Origin: Lysobacter avium
Lineage (GTDB): Bacteria > Pseudomonadota > Gammaproteobacteria > Xanthomonadales > Xanthomonadaceae
DNA length: 64,000 nt
Reading direction: 5' to 3'
Assembly (NCBI RefSeq): GCF_015209745.1
Contig: NZ_CP063657.1
Span: 558,001-622,000, forward strand
Part shown: one piece after another, positions 29,863 to 42,885 of the stretch
Position numbering within the stretch: the stretch's first letter is position 1
How the letters are laid out: each line of letters starts with the position of its first letter
The notes under the pieces: model-generated
Database searches by the model: none
What the model was told of the DNA's origin: nothing
Seen by the model: the letters and a program-made list of their open reading frames with translations, nothing else
Position numbers and translations under genes: made by a program

Positions 29863-30861
29863 ATGACGGTTACCGCCAATCAGGTGCTGCGCCCACGCGG
29901 TCCCCAGATCGAACGCCTCACCGACAACCGCGCAAGGGTGGTCATCGAGCCGCTCGAGCGTGGCTACGGTCACACGCTGGGCAACGCGTTGCGCCGGGTC
30001 CTGCTGTCCTCGATCCCGGGCTTCGCGATTACGGAAGTCGAGATCGATGGCGTGCTGCACGAATACACGACGGTCGAAGGCTTGCAGGAGGACGTGCTCG
30101 AGGTCCTGCTCAACCTGAAGGACGTCGCCATCACCATGCACACCGGCGAGGCGGCGACCCTGTCGCTGACCAAGCAGGGTCCGGGCGTGGTGACTGCGTC
30201 CGATATCAAGACCGATCACAACGTCGAGGTCGTCAACGGCGACCACGTGATCGCCCACTTGACCAAGGACACCGCACTCAACATGCGCATCAAGGTCGAG
30301 CGCGGTTACGGCTACCAGCCGGCGACCACCCGCCGCAATCCAGAAGAGGAGACCCGCACCATCGGTCGTCTGATGCTGGATGCGAGCTTCAGCCCGATCC
30401 GCCGCGTGGCGTATTCGGTGGAAGCCGCGCGCGTCGAGCAGCGCACCGACCTGGACAAGTTGATCATCGACATCGAGACCAACGGCACCATCGACGCGGA
30501 AGAGGCGGTTCGTACCGCCGCTGAAGTGCTCAGTGACCAGCTGTCGGTGTTTGGGGACTTCACCCAGCGCGAGCGCGGTGCAGCCAAGCCGGCCAGCACG
30601 GGGATCGATCCGGTGTTGCTGCGTCCGATCGACGACCTGGAGCTGACCGTGCGTTCGGCCAACTGCCTCAAGGCGGAAAGCATCTACTACGTCGGCGATC
30701 TGATCCAGAAGACCGAAGTCGAACTGCTGAAGACGCCGAACCTTGGCAAGAAGTCGCTCACCGAGATCAAGGAAGTGCTTGCCCAGCGCGGCCTCTCGCT
30801 CGGCATGAAGCTCGAAAACTGGCCGCCTGCAGGCATCGCCTCGCACGGCATGATGGGCTAA
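29863..30861 (+). CDS. rpoA: DNA-directed RNA polymerase alpha subunit
   Basis: Scaffold for polymerase assembly and activator contact; 332 residues from ATG at 29863 ([19 protein letters not shown]), preceded by CAGGAG. The N-terminal domain carries [22 protein letters not shown]. The C-terminal domain with [20 protein letters not shown] binds UP elements and activators. The frame is open back to 29815, but that lacks the family N-terminus. Co-transcribed with rpsD and rplQ. Confidence 0.98.
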   Translation: MTVTANQVLRPRGPQIERLTDNRARVVIEPLERGYGHTLGNALRRVLLSSIPGFAITEVEIDGVLHEYTTVEGLQEDVLEVLLNLKDVAITMHTGEAATLSLTKQGPGVVTASDIKTDHNVEVVNGDHVIAHLTKDTALNMRIKVERGYGYQPATTRRNPEEETRTIGRLMLDASFSPIRRVAYSVEAARVEQRTDLDKLIIDIETNGTIDAEEAVRTAAEVLSDQLSVFGDFTQRERGAAKPASTGIDPVLLRPIDDLELTVRSANCLKAESIYYVGDLIQKTEVELLKTPNLGKKSLTEIKEVLAQRGLSLGMKLENWPPAGIASHGMMG

Positions 30862-30877
30862 ACAGGAAACAACACTC

Positions 30878-31252
30878 ATGCGCCACCAGAAATCAGGACG
30901 CAAATTCAACCGTACCAGTGCCCATCGCGATGCGATGTTCACCAATATGGCCGCGTCGCTCATCAAGCACGGAGCAATCCGTACGACCCTGCCCAAGGCC
31001 AAGGAGCTGCGCCGCGTTGCGGAGCCGCTGATCACCCTTGGCAAGACGGATGGCGTTGCCAACCGTCGTCTCGCCTTCTCGCGCCTGCGCGACAAGGAAG
31101 CGGTGGGTACGTTGTTTGTCGAACTCGGCCCGCGTTACAGCGCGCGTCCGGGTGGTTACCTGCGCATCCTCAAGTGCGGCTTCCGCGCTGGTGACAATGC
31201 GCCGATGGCCTACGTGGAACTGGTTGACCGCCCGCAGTCCGCGGCCGAGTAA
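30878..31252 (+). CDS. rplQ: 50S ribosomal protein L17
   Basis: Tunnel-exit-side protein; 124 residues starting [20 protein letters not shown]. The C-terminal [22 protein letters not shown] is typical. Last gene of the alpha operon, followed by an intrinsic terminator. Confidence 0.97.
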   Translation: MRHQKSGRKFNRTSAHRDAMFTNMAASLIKHGAIRTTLPKAKELRRVAEPLITLGKTDGVANRRLAFSRLRDKEAVGTLFVELGPRYSARPGGYLRILKCGFRAGDNAPMAYVELVDRPQSAAE

Positions 31253-31298
31253 TCGCTCCTCGACGTTGACCGGGTGGCAACGCCCTGTCATCCGCATC

Positions 31299-31324
31299 AA
31301 CCCTGGCCGTGCGCCGGGGTTTTT
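31299..31324 (+). terminator. Intrinsic terminator of the alpha operon
   Basis: AACCCTGGC-CGTGC-GCCGGGGTT forms a 9-bp stem (one T-G pair) followed by TTTTT, 47 nt after rplQ. It closes the long ribosomal block. Confidence 0.8.
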
Positions 31325-31379
31325 GCGTTAGACGACCTCGGCTTTGCGTAGCCAACCCAAGCCCGTATGGTGTAGCCCC

Positions 31380-31889
31380 ATGACGAGTCCCGCCACGCGT
31401 ACCTCCCGTTTCCGCCTCCGTTTCCTGCTGGGCTTTCTGGCCTGCGCCGGCCTGATCGGCTACGCGCTCTACACGCAATTCTACGGCGGTCTGCTGCCGT
31501 GTCCGTTGTGCATCTTCCAGCGGGTCGCGTTTGCCGCGCTTGGGCTGGTGTTCCTGATCGGCGGACTGCACGCACCGCTCACGCGGGCGGCGCGACGAAC
31601 ATACGGCGGGCTGGCCTTCCTGGCTGCCCTGGTTGGGATGGGAGTGGCCGGCAACCACGTACGTCTGCAGCATCTGCCGCCCGACCAGGTGCCTGCCTGC
31701 GGCCCGGGACTGGACTACATGCTCGAAGCGATGCCTTTGACCGGCGTGATCCGCAAGGTCATGACCGGATCGGGCGAGTGCGCGGAGGTGGACTGGAGCT
31801 TCCTCGGCCTGGCGATGCCGGCCTGGAGCCTGATCTGGTTTGTTCTGCTCGGCGCCTGGGCCCTGTACGCGGCCGCGCGTAGCGACTGA
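31380..31889 (+). CDS. dsbB: Disulfide bond formation protein DsbB
   Basis: Inner-membrane quinone reductase that reoxidises periplasmic DsbA. From ATG at 31380 the protein is 169 residues with four hydrophobic segments (about 14-34, 43-63, 76-92, 143-165). The two periplasmic cysteine pairs are present: CPLC (Cys41/Cys44) and Cys107/Cys134. A TTG at 31344 in the same frame would add 12 polar residues and is less likely. Stands alone after the alpha terminator. Confidence 0.93.
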   Translation: MTSPATRTSRFRLRFLLGFLACAGLIGYALYTQFYGGLLPCPLCIFQRVAFAALGLVFLIGGLHAPLTRAARRTYGGLAFLAALVGMGVAGNHVRLQHLPPDQVPACGPGLDYMLEAMPLTGVIRKVMTGSGECAEVDWSFLGLAMPAWSLIWFVLLGAWALYAAARSD

Positions 31890-31950
31890 AGCGACTGCAA
31901 TACCCGATGGGCGACGCCCGCGGGGCGCCGTTGCAACTGGGTCGGTCCGC

Positions 31951-33390
31951 ATGGATGATGTAATGCTGCTTCGCAACAAAAGTCCTGACGCCATGCCCAC
32001 CGCCGAACGTAGCCTGCACCCCGTGAATCTCCCCGAGAACTGGAACCCGACCTCCTGGCGCGAGCGCACCGCGCTCCAGTTGCCGACCTACGGCGACGCC
32101 GAGGAGCTTGCCGGGGTGCTCTCGGAGCTGCGGGCGCTGCCGCCGCTGGTGACTTCCTGGGAAATCCTCGCGCTCAAGCAGCAGATCGCCGACGCCCAGG
32201 AAGGCAAGTGCTTCGTGTTGCAGGGCGGTGATTGCGCCGAGACCTTCGATGCGTGCTCGTCGGACGTCATATCGAACCGCCTGAAGGTGCTGTTGCAGAT
32301 GAGCCTGGTGCTCGTGCACGGTATGCGCAAGCCGGTCGTGCGGGTAGGGCGGTTTGCCGGCCAGTACGCCAAGCCTCGTTCGGCCGACAGCGAGACGATT
32401 GATGGCGTGACCCTGCCGAGCTACCGCGGCGACATGGTCAATGCGCCGTTGTTCGAGGCTGCCGCGCGACGCCCGGATCCACGGCGCATGGTCAAAGCGC
32501 ATGCGCGTTCGGCGATGACGATGAATTTCGTGCGTGCGCTGATCGACGGCGGGTTTGCCGATCTGCGTCATCCCGAGTACTGGAACCTCGACTGGGTCGG
32601 GCACTCGCCGCTGGCCGCCGAGTACCGCCACATGGTCGAGTCGATCGGCGACGCGGTCCGTTTCATGGAAACGCTGTCGGGCGGATCGGTCCGCAACTTG
32701 GACCGGGTCGACTTCTACACCTCGCACGAGGCGCTGCTGCTGCCGTACGAGGAGTCGTTCACCCGCCAGGTGCCGCGTCACTGGGGCTGGTTCAACCTGA
32801 GCACGCATTACCCGTGGATCGGCATGCGTACGGCGGCGATCGACGGTGCCCACGTCGAGTACTTCCGGGGCATCCGCAACCCGATTGCCCTCAAGGTGGG
32901 GCCCTCGGTCACCCCGGATCAGTTGATGCGGGTGGTGGACGTGCTCAATCCGCAGGACGAGCCGGGTCGGTTGACGCTCATCCATCGGATGGGCGCGGCG
33001 CATATCGCCGAGAAACTGCCGCCGCTGCTGGATGCCGTGCGGCGCGACGGTCGCCGCGTGCTGTGGGTGTGCGATCCCATGCACGGCAACACCGAAGCCA
33101 CCGCGAATGGCTACAAGACCCGCAAGTTCGCCAACATCGGCGACGAGCTCGAGCTCGCCTTTGACATGCACGCCGCGGCTGGGACGCGATTGGGTGGCGC
33201 GCATCTGGAGCTGACCGGCGAGGACGTCACCGAGTGCACCGGCGGCGCGCGCGGCCTGACCGAAGTCGACCTGGAGCGTGCGTACCATTCCACGGTCGAC
33301 CCGCGGCTGAACTACGAGCAGGCGCTGGAGGTCGCGATGCTGATCGTTCGCAAGCAGTCCCAGCTGTCGGCGGCCGACAAGAGCGCATAG
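31951..33390 (+). CDS. Class II 3-deoxy-7-phosphoheptulonate synthase
   Basis: First step of the shikimate pathway: phosphoenolpyruvate plus erythrose 4-phosphate gives DAHP. It belongs to the plant/actinobacterial-like class II family (about 460-480 aa), not the AroFGH type. Signature blocks are VLQGGDCAETF, VRVGRFAGQYAKPRSAD, SYRGDMVNAP, and the metal-site region WVCDPMHGNT...TRKF. The start is uncertain: ATG at 31951, 31963 or 31993 all lack a good Shine-Dalgarno; 31951 gives 479 residues. Converges on typA across a shared terminator. Confidence 0.93.
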   Translation: MDDVMLLRNKSPDAMPTAERSLHPVNLPENWNPTSWRERTALQLPTYGDAEELAGVLSELRALPPLVTSWEILALKQQIADAQEGKCFVLQGGDCAETFDACSSDVISNRLKVLLQMSLVLVHGMRKPVVRVGRFAGQYAKPRSADSETIDGVTLPSYRGDMVNAPLFEAAARRPDPRRMVKAHARSAMTMNFVRALIDGGFADLRHPEYWNLDWVGHSPLAAEYRHMVESIGDAVRFMETLSGGSVRNLDRVDFYTSHEALLLPYEESFTRQVPRHWGWFNLSTHYPWIGMRTAAIDGAHVEYFRGIRNPIALKVGPSVTPDQLMRVVDVLNPQDEPGRLTLIHRMGAAHIAEKLPPLLDAVRRDGRRVLWVCDPMHGNTEATANGYKTRKFANIGDELELAFDMHAAAGTRLGGAHLELTGEDVTECTGGARGLTEVDLERAYHSTVDPRLNYEQALEVAMLIVRKQSQLSAADKSA

Positions 33391-33419
33391 GCCGGACAGC
33401 CGGCACAGGACGCAGCAAC

Positions 33420-33450
33420 AAAAAAGCCGCCCACCATGGGCGGCTTTTTT
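33420..33450. terminator. Bidirectional terminator between DAHP synthase and typA
   Basis: A-tract, GCCGCCCA-CCA-TGGGCGGC, T-tract. The stem is perfect, with six As before and six Ts after, so it works for both the + strand aro gene and the - strand typA gene. Confidence 0.9.
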
Positions 33451-33493
33451 GCGCCCGCCCCGCGCATGGCGCACGGGGCCGGGTTGCAGGCGG

Positions 33494-35320
33494 TCAGCTG
33501 CGGCTGGCGCGCTTGCGGTCGGTTTCGGTCAGGTGCTTCTTGCGCAGGCGGATCTCCTTCGGCGTCACCTCGACCAGCTCGTCGTCCTCGATGAAGTCCA
33601 GCGCCTGCTCCAGGCTGAACTTGATCGCCGGGGTCAGCTTGATCGCGTCATCCTTGCCCGAGGCGCGCATGTTGGTCAGCGGCTTGGTCTTGATCGGGTT
33701 GACGGTGAGGTCATTGTCCTTGGAATGGATGCCGATCAGCTGGCCTTCGTAGACGTTGTCACCCTCGGCGGCGAACAGCTTGCCACGCTCTTCCAGCGGC
33801 CCCAGCGAATACGCGGGGGTGGCGCCGGCCGAGTTGGAGATCATCACGCCATTGGGGCGCTTGGCGATCGCGCCGACCTCGCGCGGACCGTAATGGTCGA
33901 ACACGTGGAACAGCAGGCCGGTGCCCTGGGTCAGGGTCTTGAACTCGTTCTGGAAGCCGATCAGGCCGCGTGCGGGGATCATGTAATCCAGACGCACGCG
34001 TCCCTTGCCGTCGGACTCCATGTTCTTCAGCTGGCCCTTGCGGATGCCCAGCTTCTCCATCACGCCGCCCTGGTGCTGCTCCTCGATGTCGACAACCAAC
34101 TGCTCCACGGGCTCCATCATCTGGCCGTCGATTTCCTTGACGATCACTTCCGGACGCGACACGGCCAGCTCGAATCCTTCGCGGCGCATGGTCTCAATGA
34201 GTACCGACAAATGCAATTCGCCGCGGCCGGACACCAGGAACTTGTCCGGGTCCGAACCTTCCTCGACCTTGAGGGCGACGTTGTGCAACGTCTCGCGCTC
34301 CAGGCGCTCGCGGATCTGGCGGCTGGTGATGAACTTGCCGCCGCTGAAGTCCTTGCGCCCGGCGAAAGGCGAGTTGTTGACCTGGAAGGTCATCGAGATG
34401 GTGGGCTCGTCCACGGTCAACGGAGGCAGGGCCTCGGGCGCGTCCACCGAGCAAAGGGTGTCGGAGATGCCCAGGTCCTGCACGCCGGAGATGGCGATGA
34501 TGTCGCCGGCTTCCGCCTCTTCCACCTCGACCCGCTCCAGGCCCATGAAGCCCAGCACCTGCAACACCTTGGCCTGGCGCTTCTTGCCTTCGCGGTCGAT
34601 CACGGTGACCGGCATGTTCGTGCGCACCTTGCCGCGCTGGATGCGGCCGACGCCGATCAGGCCGACGAAGCTGTTGTAGTCCAGCTGGCTGATGCGCATC
34701 TGGAACGGACCGTCGGGGTCCACCGCCGGCGGCGGCACGTGCTTCATGATCGCCTCGTACAGCGCGGTCATGTCGCCGTCGCGCACGGTGTCTTCCAGGC
34801 CGGCATAGCCGTGCAGCGCGGAGGTGTAGACGATCGGGAAGTCGAGCTGCTCGTTGGTCGCGCCGAGCTTGTCGAACAGGTCGAACACCTGGTCGATCAC
34901 CCAGTCCGGACGCGCGCCGGGACGGTCGATCTTGTTGATCACCACGATCGGCTTGAAGCCCATCGCGAACGCCTTCTGGGTGACGAAGCGCGTCTGCGGC
35001 ATCGGCCCGTCCATCGCGTCCACCAGGATCAGCACCGAGTCGACCATAGAGAGCACGCGCTCGACCTCGCCACCGAAGTCGGCGTGTCCCGGGGTGTCGA
35101 CGATGTTGATCCGGTTGCCCTGCCAGGTGATGGCGGTATTCTTGGCAAGGATCGTGATGCCGCGTTCCTTTTCCTGGTCATTGCTGTCCATCACCCGCTC
35201 GGCCAGCACAGTGCGGTCGGAGAACGTGCCGGACTGCTTCAGCAGGCAATCAACGAGGGTGGTCTTGCCGTGGTCGACGTGGGCGACGATGGCGATATTG
35301 CGTAGGCGTTCGATGGACAT
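33494..35320 (-). CDS. typA: Translational GTPase TypA/BipA
   Basis: Ribosome-associated GTPase of the EF-G family involved in large-subunit assembly at low temperature and in stress adaptation; 608 residues. N-terminus [22 protein letters not shown] has the P-loop at residues 13-21; G3 is [16 protein letters not shown] and G4 [13 protein letters not shown]. The C-terminal domain ends with [21 protein letters not shown], specific for BipA. The promoter region contains TATACT on the - strand at 35364-35369. Confidence 0.97.
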   Translation of the reverse strand: MSIERLRNIAIVAHVDHGKTTLVDCLLKQSGTFSDRTVLAERVMDSNDQEKERGITILAKNTAITWQGNRINIVDTPGHADFGGEVERVLSMVDSVLILVDAMDGPMPQTRFVTQKAFAMGFKPIVVINKIDRPGARPDWVIDQVFDLFDKLGATNEQLDFPIVYTSALHGYAGLEDTVRDGDMTALYEAIMKHVPPPAVDPDGPFQMRISQLDYNSFVGLIGVGRIQRGKVRTNMPVTVIDREGKKRQAKVLQVLGFMGLERVEVEEAEAGDIIAISGVQDLGISDTLCSVDAPEALPPLTVDEPTISMTFQVNNSPFAGRKDFSGGKFITSRQIRERLERETLHNVALKVEEGSDPDKFLVSGRGELHLSVLIETMRREGFELAVSRPEVIVKEIDGQMMEPVEQLVVDIEEQHQGGVMEKLGIRKGQLKNMESDGKGRVRLDYMIPARGLIGFQNEFKTLTQGTGLLFHVFDHYGPREVGAIAKRPNGVMISNSAGATPAYSLGPLEERGKLFAAEGDNVYEGQLIGIHSKDNDLTVNPIKTKPLTNMRASGKDDAIKLTPAIKFSLEQALDFIEDDELVEVTPKEIRLRKKHLTETDRKRASRS

Positions 35321-35363
35321 GGGGTAGAGCGGCGCGTAGGCAGCTTTCAGAAGGAAGTCCGCC

Positions 35364-35369
35364 AGTATA
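35364..35369 (-). promoter_or_regulatory. Candidate -10 box of typA
   Basis: TATACT read on the - strand, 43 nt upstream of the typA start. A TTACCG further upstream is spaced 19 nt, so the -35 is weak. Confidence 0.35.
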
Positions 35370-35468
35370 TATGCCTGCGTGTTCTGCGCGGTAACCGAGG
35401 TGCGGTGGGTTAAACTTGGGGGTCTGGCGTACGCACAAGCGCCCCCTTGAGAAAACCGGAGTCACGAC

Positions 35469-35975
35469 ATGAGCCTGATCGCCAATTTCGATACCGAGCG
35501 CGGACCGATCCGCATTGAGCTGGCCGCCGACAAGGCGCCGCTGACGGTCGCCAACTTCGTCAACCTGGCCCAGCGCGGTTTCTACGACGGACTGAATTTC
35601 CATCGCGTCCTGGCCGATTTCATGGTCCAGGGCGGATGCCCGCAGGGCACCGGCACCGGCGGTCCCGGCTACCGCTTCGAGGATGAGACCGGCAACGGCC
35701 TGGCCCACGAGCGTGGCGTCCTGTCGATGGCCAATGCGGGCCCGGGCACGAACGGCAGCCAGTTCTTCATCACCCACGTGCCGTGCTCGTGGCTGGATGG
35801 CAAGCACACGGTGTTCGGCAAGGTGATCGAGGGCCAGGAGATCGTCGACAGCGTCAAGCAGGGCGACAAGATCAAGTCGGTCAAGATCGAAGGCGACGCC
35901 GACGCGGCACTGGCGGCCAAGGCCGACCGCGTTGCCGAGTGGAACAAGACCCTCGACGCCGCGCATGGCAGCTGA
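35469..35975 (+). CDS. Peptidyl-prolyl cis-trans isomerase, cyclophilin type
   Basis: Catalyses proline isomerisation. It is 168 residues without a signal peptide, so cytoplasmic like PpiB. The cyclophilin core is clear: FVNLAQRGFYDGLNFHRVLADFMVQGG (catalytic Arg in HRV), NAGPGTNGSQFFIT, and WLDGKHTVFGKVIEG. GAG-type RBS upstream. A TAAACT at 35411-35416 may be a -10 box, but no -35 is evident. Confidence 0.93.
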   Translation: MSLIANFDTERGPIRIELAADKAPLTVANFVNLAQRGFYDGLNFHRVLADFMVQGGCPQGTGTGGPGYRFEDETGNGLAHERGVLSMANAGPGTNGSQFFITHVPCSWLDGKHTVFGKVIEGQEIVDSVKQGDKIKSVKIEGDADAALAAKADRVAEWNKTLDAAHGS

Positions 35976-36140
35976 TCGGGTGCGATCATTTCCGGCGCGC
36001 CGCCGCGCGCCGTGAGACCCGCTTGCGATACAAGACCTTGAAACGCCTGGTCGCTTCGAAGCAACCCGCGCCGGCGCCTCATGCCCGGCCTGGTTGCGGG
36101 CGCCCACCTCACGACTCCTTAATTCTTTGAGAGTGTTGCG

Positions 36141-37346
36141 ATGCCCCAATTTGCCCAGCGCATCGGTCGGGCCCGGCCCAGCGCGATCATGCAGGTCGCT
36201 GAAAAAGCCAAACGGCTGAAGGCCGAAGGCCGCGACATCATCAACTTCTCGATCGGCGTGCCCAACTTCCTGCCCGGCGACCACATCTATGCCGCGGCGC
36301 GCGAGGCGCTCGCCCACGACAGCGGCCAGTACGGCAGTAACCGCGGGTCCGATGCGCTGCTGAAGGCCTTCCTCGCGCACCTGGAAAAAATCGGCCTGAG
36401 CGGTTACACCGCCGCCAATCTGGCCAGCGGGATTGGCGCCAAGCAGGTGATCTACAACCTGGCCGAGGCGCTGCTTGATGAGGGCGACACGATCGCCTTC
36501 GCCGTGCCGTACTGGACCAGCTACCGCGACATCGCGGCCATCGTCAACGCGAAGGTCGATCTGCTGCCGTGTCCCGCCGCCCAGGACTACAAGCTGACCC
36601 CGCAGCAGCTTGAGGCCGCGCTGGAGAAGAAGCCGCGGGTGTTCCTGTTCAACAACCCGTCCAATCCCACCGGCATGGTCTACGGCAGGGACGAGATCGC
36701 CGCGCTGGCCGACGTGCTGGTGCGCTATCCCGATACCTGGATCATCACCGACGACATCTACCACGCGATGGTGTTCGACGAGCTGGGCTACCACAACTTC
36801 GCCCACGCCCGGCCGGAACTGCGTGACCGGCTGATCTTTGTCGACTCGTTGTCCAAGACCTACGGCATGCCCGGCTGGCGCGTGGGCTTGATGGCTGGGC
36901 CGGAATCAGTGGCCAAGGCGATTGCCACGCTCAATTCCAACCACATCACCAGCATTCCCGAGGTCGTCCAGGCTGCAGCGGTGGCCGCGCTGGAAGGCCC
37001 GCAGGATGTACCGGCCGCCAAGCGGCGCGAATTCCAGGCCAAGCGCGACCAGGTCATGGTCGTGATGGACGCGATCCCCGGCGTGGTCTGCCCACGGCCG
37101 CAGGGTGCGTTCTATGCGTTCCCCGATGTGAGCGCCGCATTCGGTCGGCTGCACGGGCCTAGCGGTCTGGCAATCGATGACGACCTGACGTTTTGTGGCG
37201 CCTTGCTGGAGACCAAGGGCGTGGCCTGCGTACCCGGTTCGGCCTTCGGTGAGCCGCGTGCCGTGCGCATCAGCTACACCTGCCCGACACCGCAGCTGGC
37301 TCCCGGGCTGCAACGCTTTGCCGAGTTTTTCGCCGAACTGAACTGA
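36141..37346 (+). CDS. Class I PLP-dependent aminotransferase (aspartate type)
   Basis: Moves amino groups between aspartate or related amino acids and 2-oxoacids; 401 residues. [12 protein letters not shown] contains the conserved Asn, and [14 protein letters not shown] carries the PLP Lys at residue 239 and the following Arg. C-terminal RISYTCP carries the Arg that binds the substrate carboxylate. The sequence resembles the AspB subgroup, some of which also use prephenate, so exact substrates are not settled. A GAGAGTG site lies upstream; mdh follows after 44 nt. Confidence 0.88.
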   Translation: MPQFAQRIGRARPSAIMQVAEKAKRLKAEGRDIINFSIGVPNFLPGDHIYAAAREALAHDSGQYGSNRGSDALLKAFLAHLEKIGLSGYTAANLASGIGAKQVIYNLAEALLDEGDTIAFAVPYWTSYRDIAAIVNAKVDLLPCPAAQDYKLTPQQLEAALEKKPRVFLFNNPSNPTGMVYGRDEIAALADVLVRYPDTWIITDDIYHAMVFDELGYHNFAHARPELRDRLIFVDSLSKTYGMPGWRVGLMAGPESVAKAIATLNSNHITSIPEVVQAAAVAALEGPQDVPAAKRREFQAKRDQVMVVMDAIPGVVCPRPQGAFYAFPDVSAAFGRLHGPSGLAIDDDLTFCGALLETKGVACVPGSAFGEPRAVRISYTCPTPQLAPGLQRFAEFFAELN

Positions 37347-37390
37347 GCCGTCGCTTCCGATCTCCCACCCCCACTGTTTCAGGAGCCCCC

Positions 37391-38377
37391 ATGAAGAATC
37401 CCGTTCGCGTTGCCGTTACCGGCGCTGCCGGCCAGATCGGTTACTCCCTGCTGTTCCGCATCGCCTCCGGCGAGATGCTCGGCAAGGACCAGCCGGTGAT
37501 CCTGCAGATGCTCGAGCTGCCGATGGAGAAAGCCCAGGCCGCGCTCAAGGGCGTGATGATGGAGCTGGAAGATTGCGCGTTTCCGCTGCTGGCCGGCATG
37601 GTCGGTACCGATGACGCCGAAGTCGCCTTCAAGGATGCCGACTTCGCCCTGCTGGTTGGCGCGCGCCCGCGTGGCCCGGGCATGGAGCGCAAGGACCTGC
37701 TGCTGGAGAACGCGAAGATCTTCACCGCCCAGGGCGCGGCGCTGAACAAGGTCGCCAGCCGCGATGTCAAGGTGCTGGTGGTGGGCAACCCGGCCAACAC
37801 GAATGCCTACATCGCCATGAAGTCCGCGCCAGACCTCAACCCGGCCAACTTCACCGCGATGCTGCGCCTGGACCACAACCGCGCGCTGTCGCAGCTCGCC
37901 AACAAGGCCGGCGTGCCGGTCGGCGACATCGAGAAGCTGGTCGTGTGGGGCAACCACAGCCCGACCATGTACCCCGACTACCGCTTCGCCACCGTCAACG
38001 GCGAGTCGCTGAAAGACAGGATCAACGACGCCGACTGGAACGCCAACACCTTCATTCCGCAGGTCGGCAAGCGGGGCGCAGCGATCATCGAGGCGCGCGG
38101 CCTGTCCTCGGCGGCCTCGGCGGCCAATGCCGCGATCGACCACATGCGTGACTGGGTGCTGGGCAGCAACGGCAAGTGGGTGACCATGGGCGTCCCCTCC
38201 GACGGCAGCTACGGCATCCCCGAGGGCATCATCTACGGCGTGCCGGTGACCACCGAAAACGGCAAGTACACGCGCGTGGAAGGCCTGGAAGTCGACGACT
38301 TCAGTCGCGCCGCGATGGACAAGACCCTGGCCGAACTGGAAGAAGAGCGCGCCGGGGTTGCGCACCTGCTGGGCTGA
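37391..38377 (+). CDS. mdh: Malate dehydrogenase
   Basis: Oxidises malate to oxaloacetate in the TCA cycle with NAD; 328 residues. It belongs to the group shared by Xanthomonas, Burkholderia and cytosolic eukaryotic enzymes, not the E. coli type. The NAD site [19 protein letters not shown] is at the N-terminus, RLDHNRA holds substrate arginine and [11 protein letters not shown] carries the catalytic histidine (His189). Oxaloacetate from this enzyme is the acceptor for the neighbouring methylcitrate synthase. Confidence 0.96.
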   Translation: MKNPVRVAVTGAAGQIGYSLLFRIASGEMLGKDQPVILQMLELPMEKAQAALKGVMMELEDCAFPLLAGMVGTDDAEVAFKDADFALLVGARPRGPGMERKDLLLENAKIFTAQGAALNKVASRDVKVLVVGNPANTNAYIAMKSAPDLNPANFTAMLRLDHNRALSQLANKAGVPVGDIEKLVVWGNHSPTMYPDYRFATVNGESLKDRINDADWNANTFIPQVGKRGAAIIEARGLSSAASAANAAIDHMRDWVLGSNGKWVTMGVPSDGSYGIPEGIIYGVPVTTENGKYTRVEGLEVDDFSRAAMDKTLAELEEERAGVAHLLG

Positions 38378-38400
38378 GCACGCCGGATAGAGGTTCCGAC

Positions 38401-38418
38401 GGGCAGCTTCGGCTGCCC
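38401..38418 (+). terminator. Terminator-like hairpin after mdh
   Basis: GGGCAGC-TTCG-GCTGCCC, a 7-bp stem with a UUCG loop, 23 nt after mdh. The tail TGTTGCGTT is only partly T-rich. A TAGAAT at 38455-38460, just downstream, may be a -10 box for the next gene. Confidence 0.5.
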
Positions 38419-38573
38419 TGTTGCGTTCAGGGCCGGCCAGCGCCGTGGCTCGGCTAGAATGGTGATCTGTGCCGCGCCGTCTCCGGCGCCGCTTGACAAC
38501 GCCATTCACGCACGCCGTCCGACGTCCACCGCGCCGCCAGGACACGGTCTGGACCATCACCACTGGAGCCAAG

Positions 38574-39725
38574 ATGAGCGACACACCCGTAACCACGCCC
38601 AAGCCAAAAAAATCCGTTGCGCTCAGCGGCACTCCCGCGGGCAACACCGCGCTCTGCACCGTGGGCCTCAGCGGCAATGACCTGCACTACCGTGGTTACG
38701 ACATCCACGATCTCGCGACGAAATCGAGTTTCGAAGAGGTCGCACACCTGCTCGTGCACGGCGTGCTGCCCACGCGCGAGCAGTTGGCGGCGTACAAAAC
38801 CAAGTTGCGTCGCCTGCGCGGTCTGCCGGCGCTGGTGACCGAAGTGCTTGAGCTGGTGCCGGCCAACGCCCATCCGATGGACGTGCTGCGCACCGGTTGC
38901 TCGATGCTGGGCACGGTGTTGCCCGAACGGGACACGCATCCGGCATCGGAGGCGCGCGACATCGCTGATCGCCTGATCGCCAGCTTCGGCTCGATGCTGT
39001 TGTACTGGTGGCACTTCACCCGCAACGGCCGCCGGATCGATGTCGAAACCGAAGACGACAGCGTCGCCGCGCATTTTCTCCACCTGCTGCACGGTGAGCC
39101 GGCCAGCGCGCTGCATGCCGACGCGCTGGACAAATCGCTGGTGCTGTACGCCGAGCACGAGTTCAACGCCTCCACTTTCGCCGGACGCGTGATCGCCGGC
39201 ACGGGGTCGGATCTGTACTCGTGCCTGACGGGCGCCATCGGCGCGCTGCGCGGGCCCAAACACGGTGGCGCCAACGAAGTCGCCATGGACATCATCAGCC
39301 GCTACAGCAGCGCCGACGAGGCTGAGGCCGACATCCGTGGGCGCATGGAGCGCAAGGAAATCGTCATCGGATTCGGCCACCCGGTGTACACCGTCGGGGA
39401 CCCGCGCAATCCGATCATCAAGGAGATCAGCCGCTCCCTGTGCGAGGACGGTGGCAACCAGGTGCTGTTCGACGTCTCCGAGCGCATCGAGAACCTGATG
39501 ATGGACACCAAGAAGATGTTCCCCAACCTCGACTGGTACAGCGCGTCGGCGTACCACATGATGGGTATCCCGACCGCGATGTTCACCCCGCTGTTCGTGA
39601 TCGCGCGGACGACGGGCTGGAGCGCCCACGTGATCGAGCAGCGCGAGGACGGCAAGATCATCCGTCCCAGTGCGACCTACGTCGGCCCCGATGACCGTGA
39701 CTACGTGGAGCTGGACAAGCGCTGA
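38574..39725 (+). CDS. prpC: 2-methylcitrate synthase
   Basis: Condenses propionyl-CoA with oxaloacetate, the entry to the methylcitrate cycle. From ATG at 38574 (GGAG upstream) it is 383 residues, the length of PrpC rather than the longer TCA citrate synthase. [18 protein letters not shown] and [12 protein letters not shown] are PrpC-like; catalytic motifs GPKHGGANE and [13 protein letters not shown] hold the active-site histidines. A second-type citrate synthase is the alternative. prpD lies about 3 kb further on; prpB and acnD are not in the window. Confidence 0.9.
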   Translation: MSDTPVTTPKPKKSVALSGTPAGNTALCTVGLSGNDLHYRGYDIHDLATKSSFEEVAHLLVHGVLPTREQLAAYKTKLRRLRGLPALVTEVLELVPANAHPMDVLRTGCSMLGTVLPERDTHPASEARDIADRLIASFGSMLLYWWHFTRNGRRIDVETEDDSVAAHFLHLLHGEPASALHADALDKSLVLYAEHEFNASTFAGRVIAGTGSDLYSCLTGAIGALRGPKHGGANEVAMDIISRYSSADEAEADIRGRMERKEIVIGFGHPVYTVGDPRNPIIKEISRSLCEDGGNQVLFDVSERIENLMMDTKKMFPNLDWYSASAYHMMGIPTAMFTPLFVIARTTGWSAHVIEQREDGKIIRPSATYVGPDDRDYVELDKR

Positions 39726-39761
39726 GCGTTAACAAAGGCCGCGGCGCGGCTCCCAGCAAGC

Positions 39762-39792
39762 AAAAAGGCCACGCATCTGCGTGGCCTTTTTT
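39762..39792 (+). terminator. Intrinsic terminator after prpC
   Basis: AAAAAGGCCACGCA / TGCGTGGCCTTTTT with a very small loop, then a further T. The stem is perfect and the A and T tracts also let it work for transcripts coming from the - strand hydrolase gene. Confidence 0.9.
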
Positions 39793-39879
39793 GTGCAACG
39801 ACGTCTGGTCACCCCCCGAGGTCGGTCATCGTCGTGCCGATGACTGGCCCAATTGCCTGCGCGGCCGCTGACGGTGCGC

Positions 39880-40350
39880 TCAGGTGCCGACCGGAAGACT
39901 CGAAGGAGCGAGGTTCTGCACCTTCAGGAAGGTGTGGTCGCCGATGGTCGCAACCCTATACGCGTTGCGCCAGTTGGGGCTTGCGATCGACAGCGCGGCG
40001 AAATGGCTGGCGCCGGGCACGATCTCGAGGCGCTCACCGGCAGGCAGCTCCCAGTTGCGCTGCGCTTCCAGCGCGATTGTTACCGATTCGGCCCACGCCT
40101 CGGTGTTGCTCAGGCGCGTATTGGGCGAGACGATCGTTGGTGCGAACTGCTTGCGCGCGGTGACCACGTCGCAGACGCTGTCGCCCCACAAGCCGCTGTC
40201 GCGGCGACGCAGCGCGACCTCGGCCACTGCTTGCTGTCCCTGCACCGACTGGTTGCGTGCTTCCAGGTACAAGGTGGTGCTCAGGCAAAGCGAGTCTGCA
40301 CTTTGCGGGGATAGAACCGAGGCCAACCACAGGATCCAGGCCAGTTTCAT
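39880..40350 (-). CDS. Secreted SleB-like cell wall hydrolase
   Basis: Likely peptidoglycan hydrolase of the SleB/CwlJ (hydrolase_2) fold. From the Met at 40350, preceded by AAGGAG on this strand, the product is 156 residues with an N-terminal signal peptide (MKLAWILWLASVLSPQSADS). Typical features are LYLEARNQSVQGQQAVAEVALRR (candidate catalytic Glu30), CDVVTARKQFAP and the closing NAYRVATIGDHTFLK. The organism is not a spore former, so a role in wall turnover is inferred. An upstream in-frame Met (40404) would mask the signal peptide. Confidence 0.75.
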   Translation of the reverse strand: MKLAWILWLASVLSPQSADSLCLSTTLYLEARNQSVQGQQAVAEVALRRRDSGLWGDSVCDVVTARKQFAPTIVSPNTRLSNTEAWAESVTIALEAQRNWELPAGERLEIVPGASHFAALSIASPNWRNAYRVATIGDHTFLKVQNLAPSSLPVGT

Positions 40351-40709
40351 GACGAACTCCTTGCTCCGTTGCGCCGGCAACGTTGATCGCACTCCGAAGA
40401 GCACGGTCGATTGCCGACATGGCGTACTGGGGAGGCGGCGGCTCTATGGCGCGCTTGGCCCCTTCACCTTGTCCCGCAGACGGCGGGAAGGTGGATGTCA
40501 CCAAAGGGGGTGACTGGGAAAGTTGCGGCACGGTAGCGACCGGAATATAAATGTAACGTGAACAGGGCGCCGCATTCAGGTTCGTGTGGACACGGCTTGT
40601 ACCGCTCCGATTCTGCGAGCCCTTGCTCCGTCACGGTTTCACGACAAGCTGAACAAAAGTCTGAATTTGAGGTCGGGAAACCCCTGTTCAGGTTTTGCCG
40701 GGCGATGCA
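40351..40709. other. Gene-free stretch between the SleB-like gene and fadH
   Basis: 359 nt without a credible frame. An interrupted hairpin lies at 40465-40493 (CACCTT/AAGGTG around CCCGC/GCGGG). A weak AAACC...GGTTT fold near 40678-40695 is placed to end the - strand fadH message. Nothing else recognised. Confidence 0.4.
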
Positions 40710-42812
<2,103 letters not shown>

Positions 42813-42885
42813 TTACCCGGGAGTGTCCACGCCCTGCTTATGAACCAGGAGGCACAGTGGAGTCCCGCACTCTGGAGTCCTGCCA

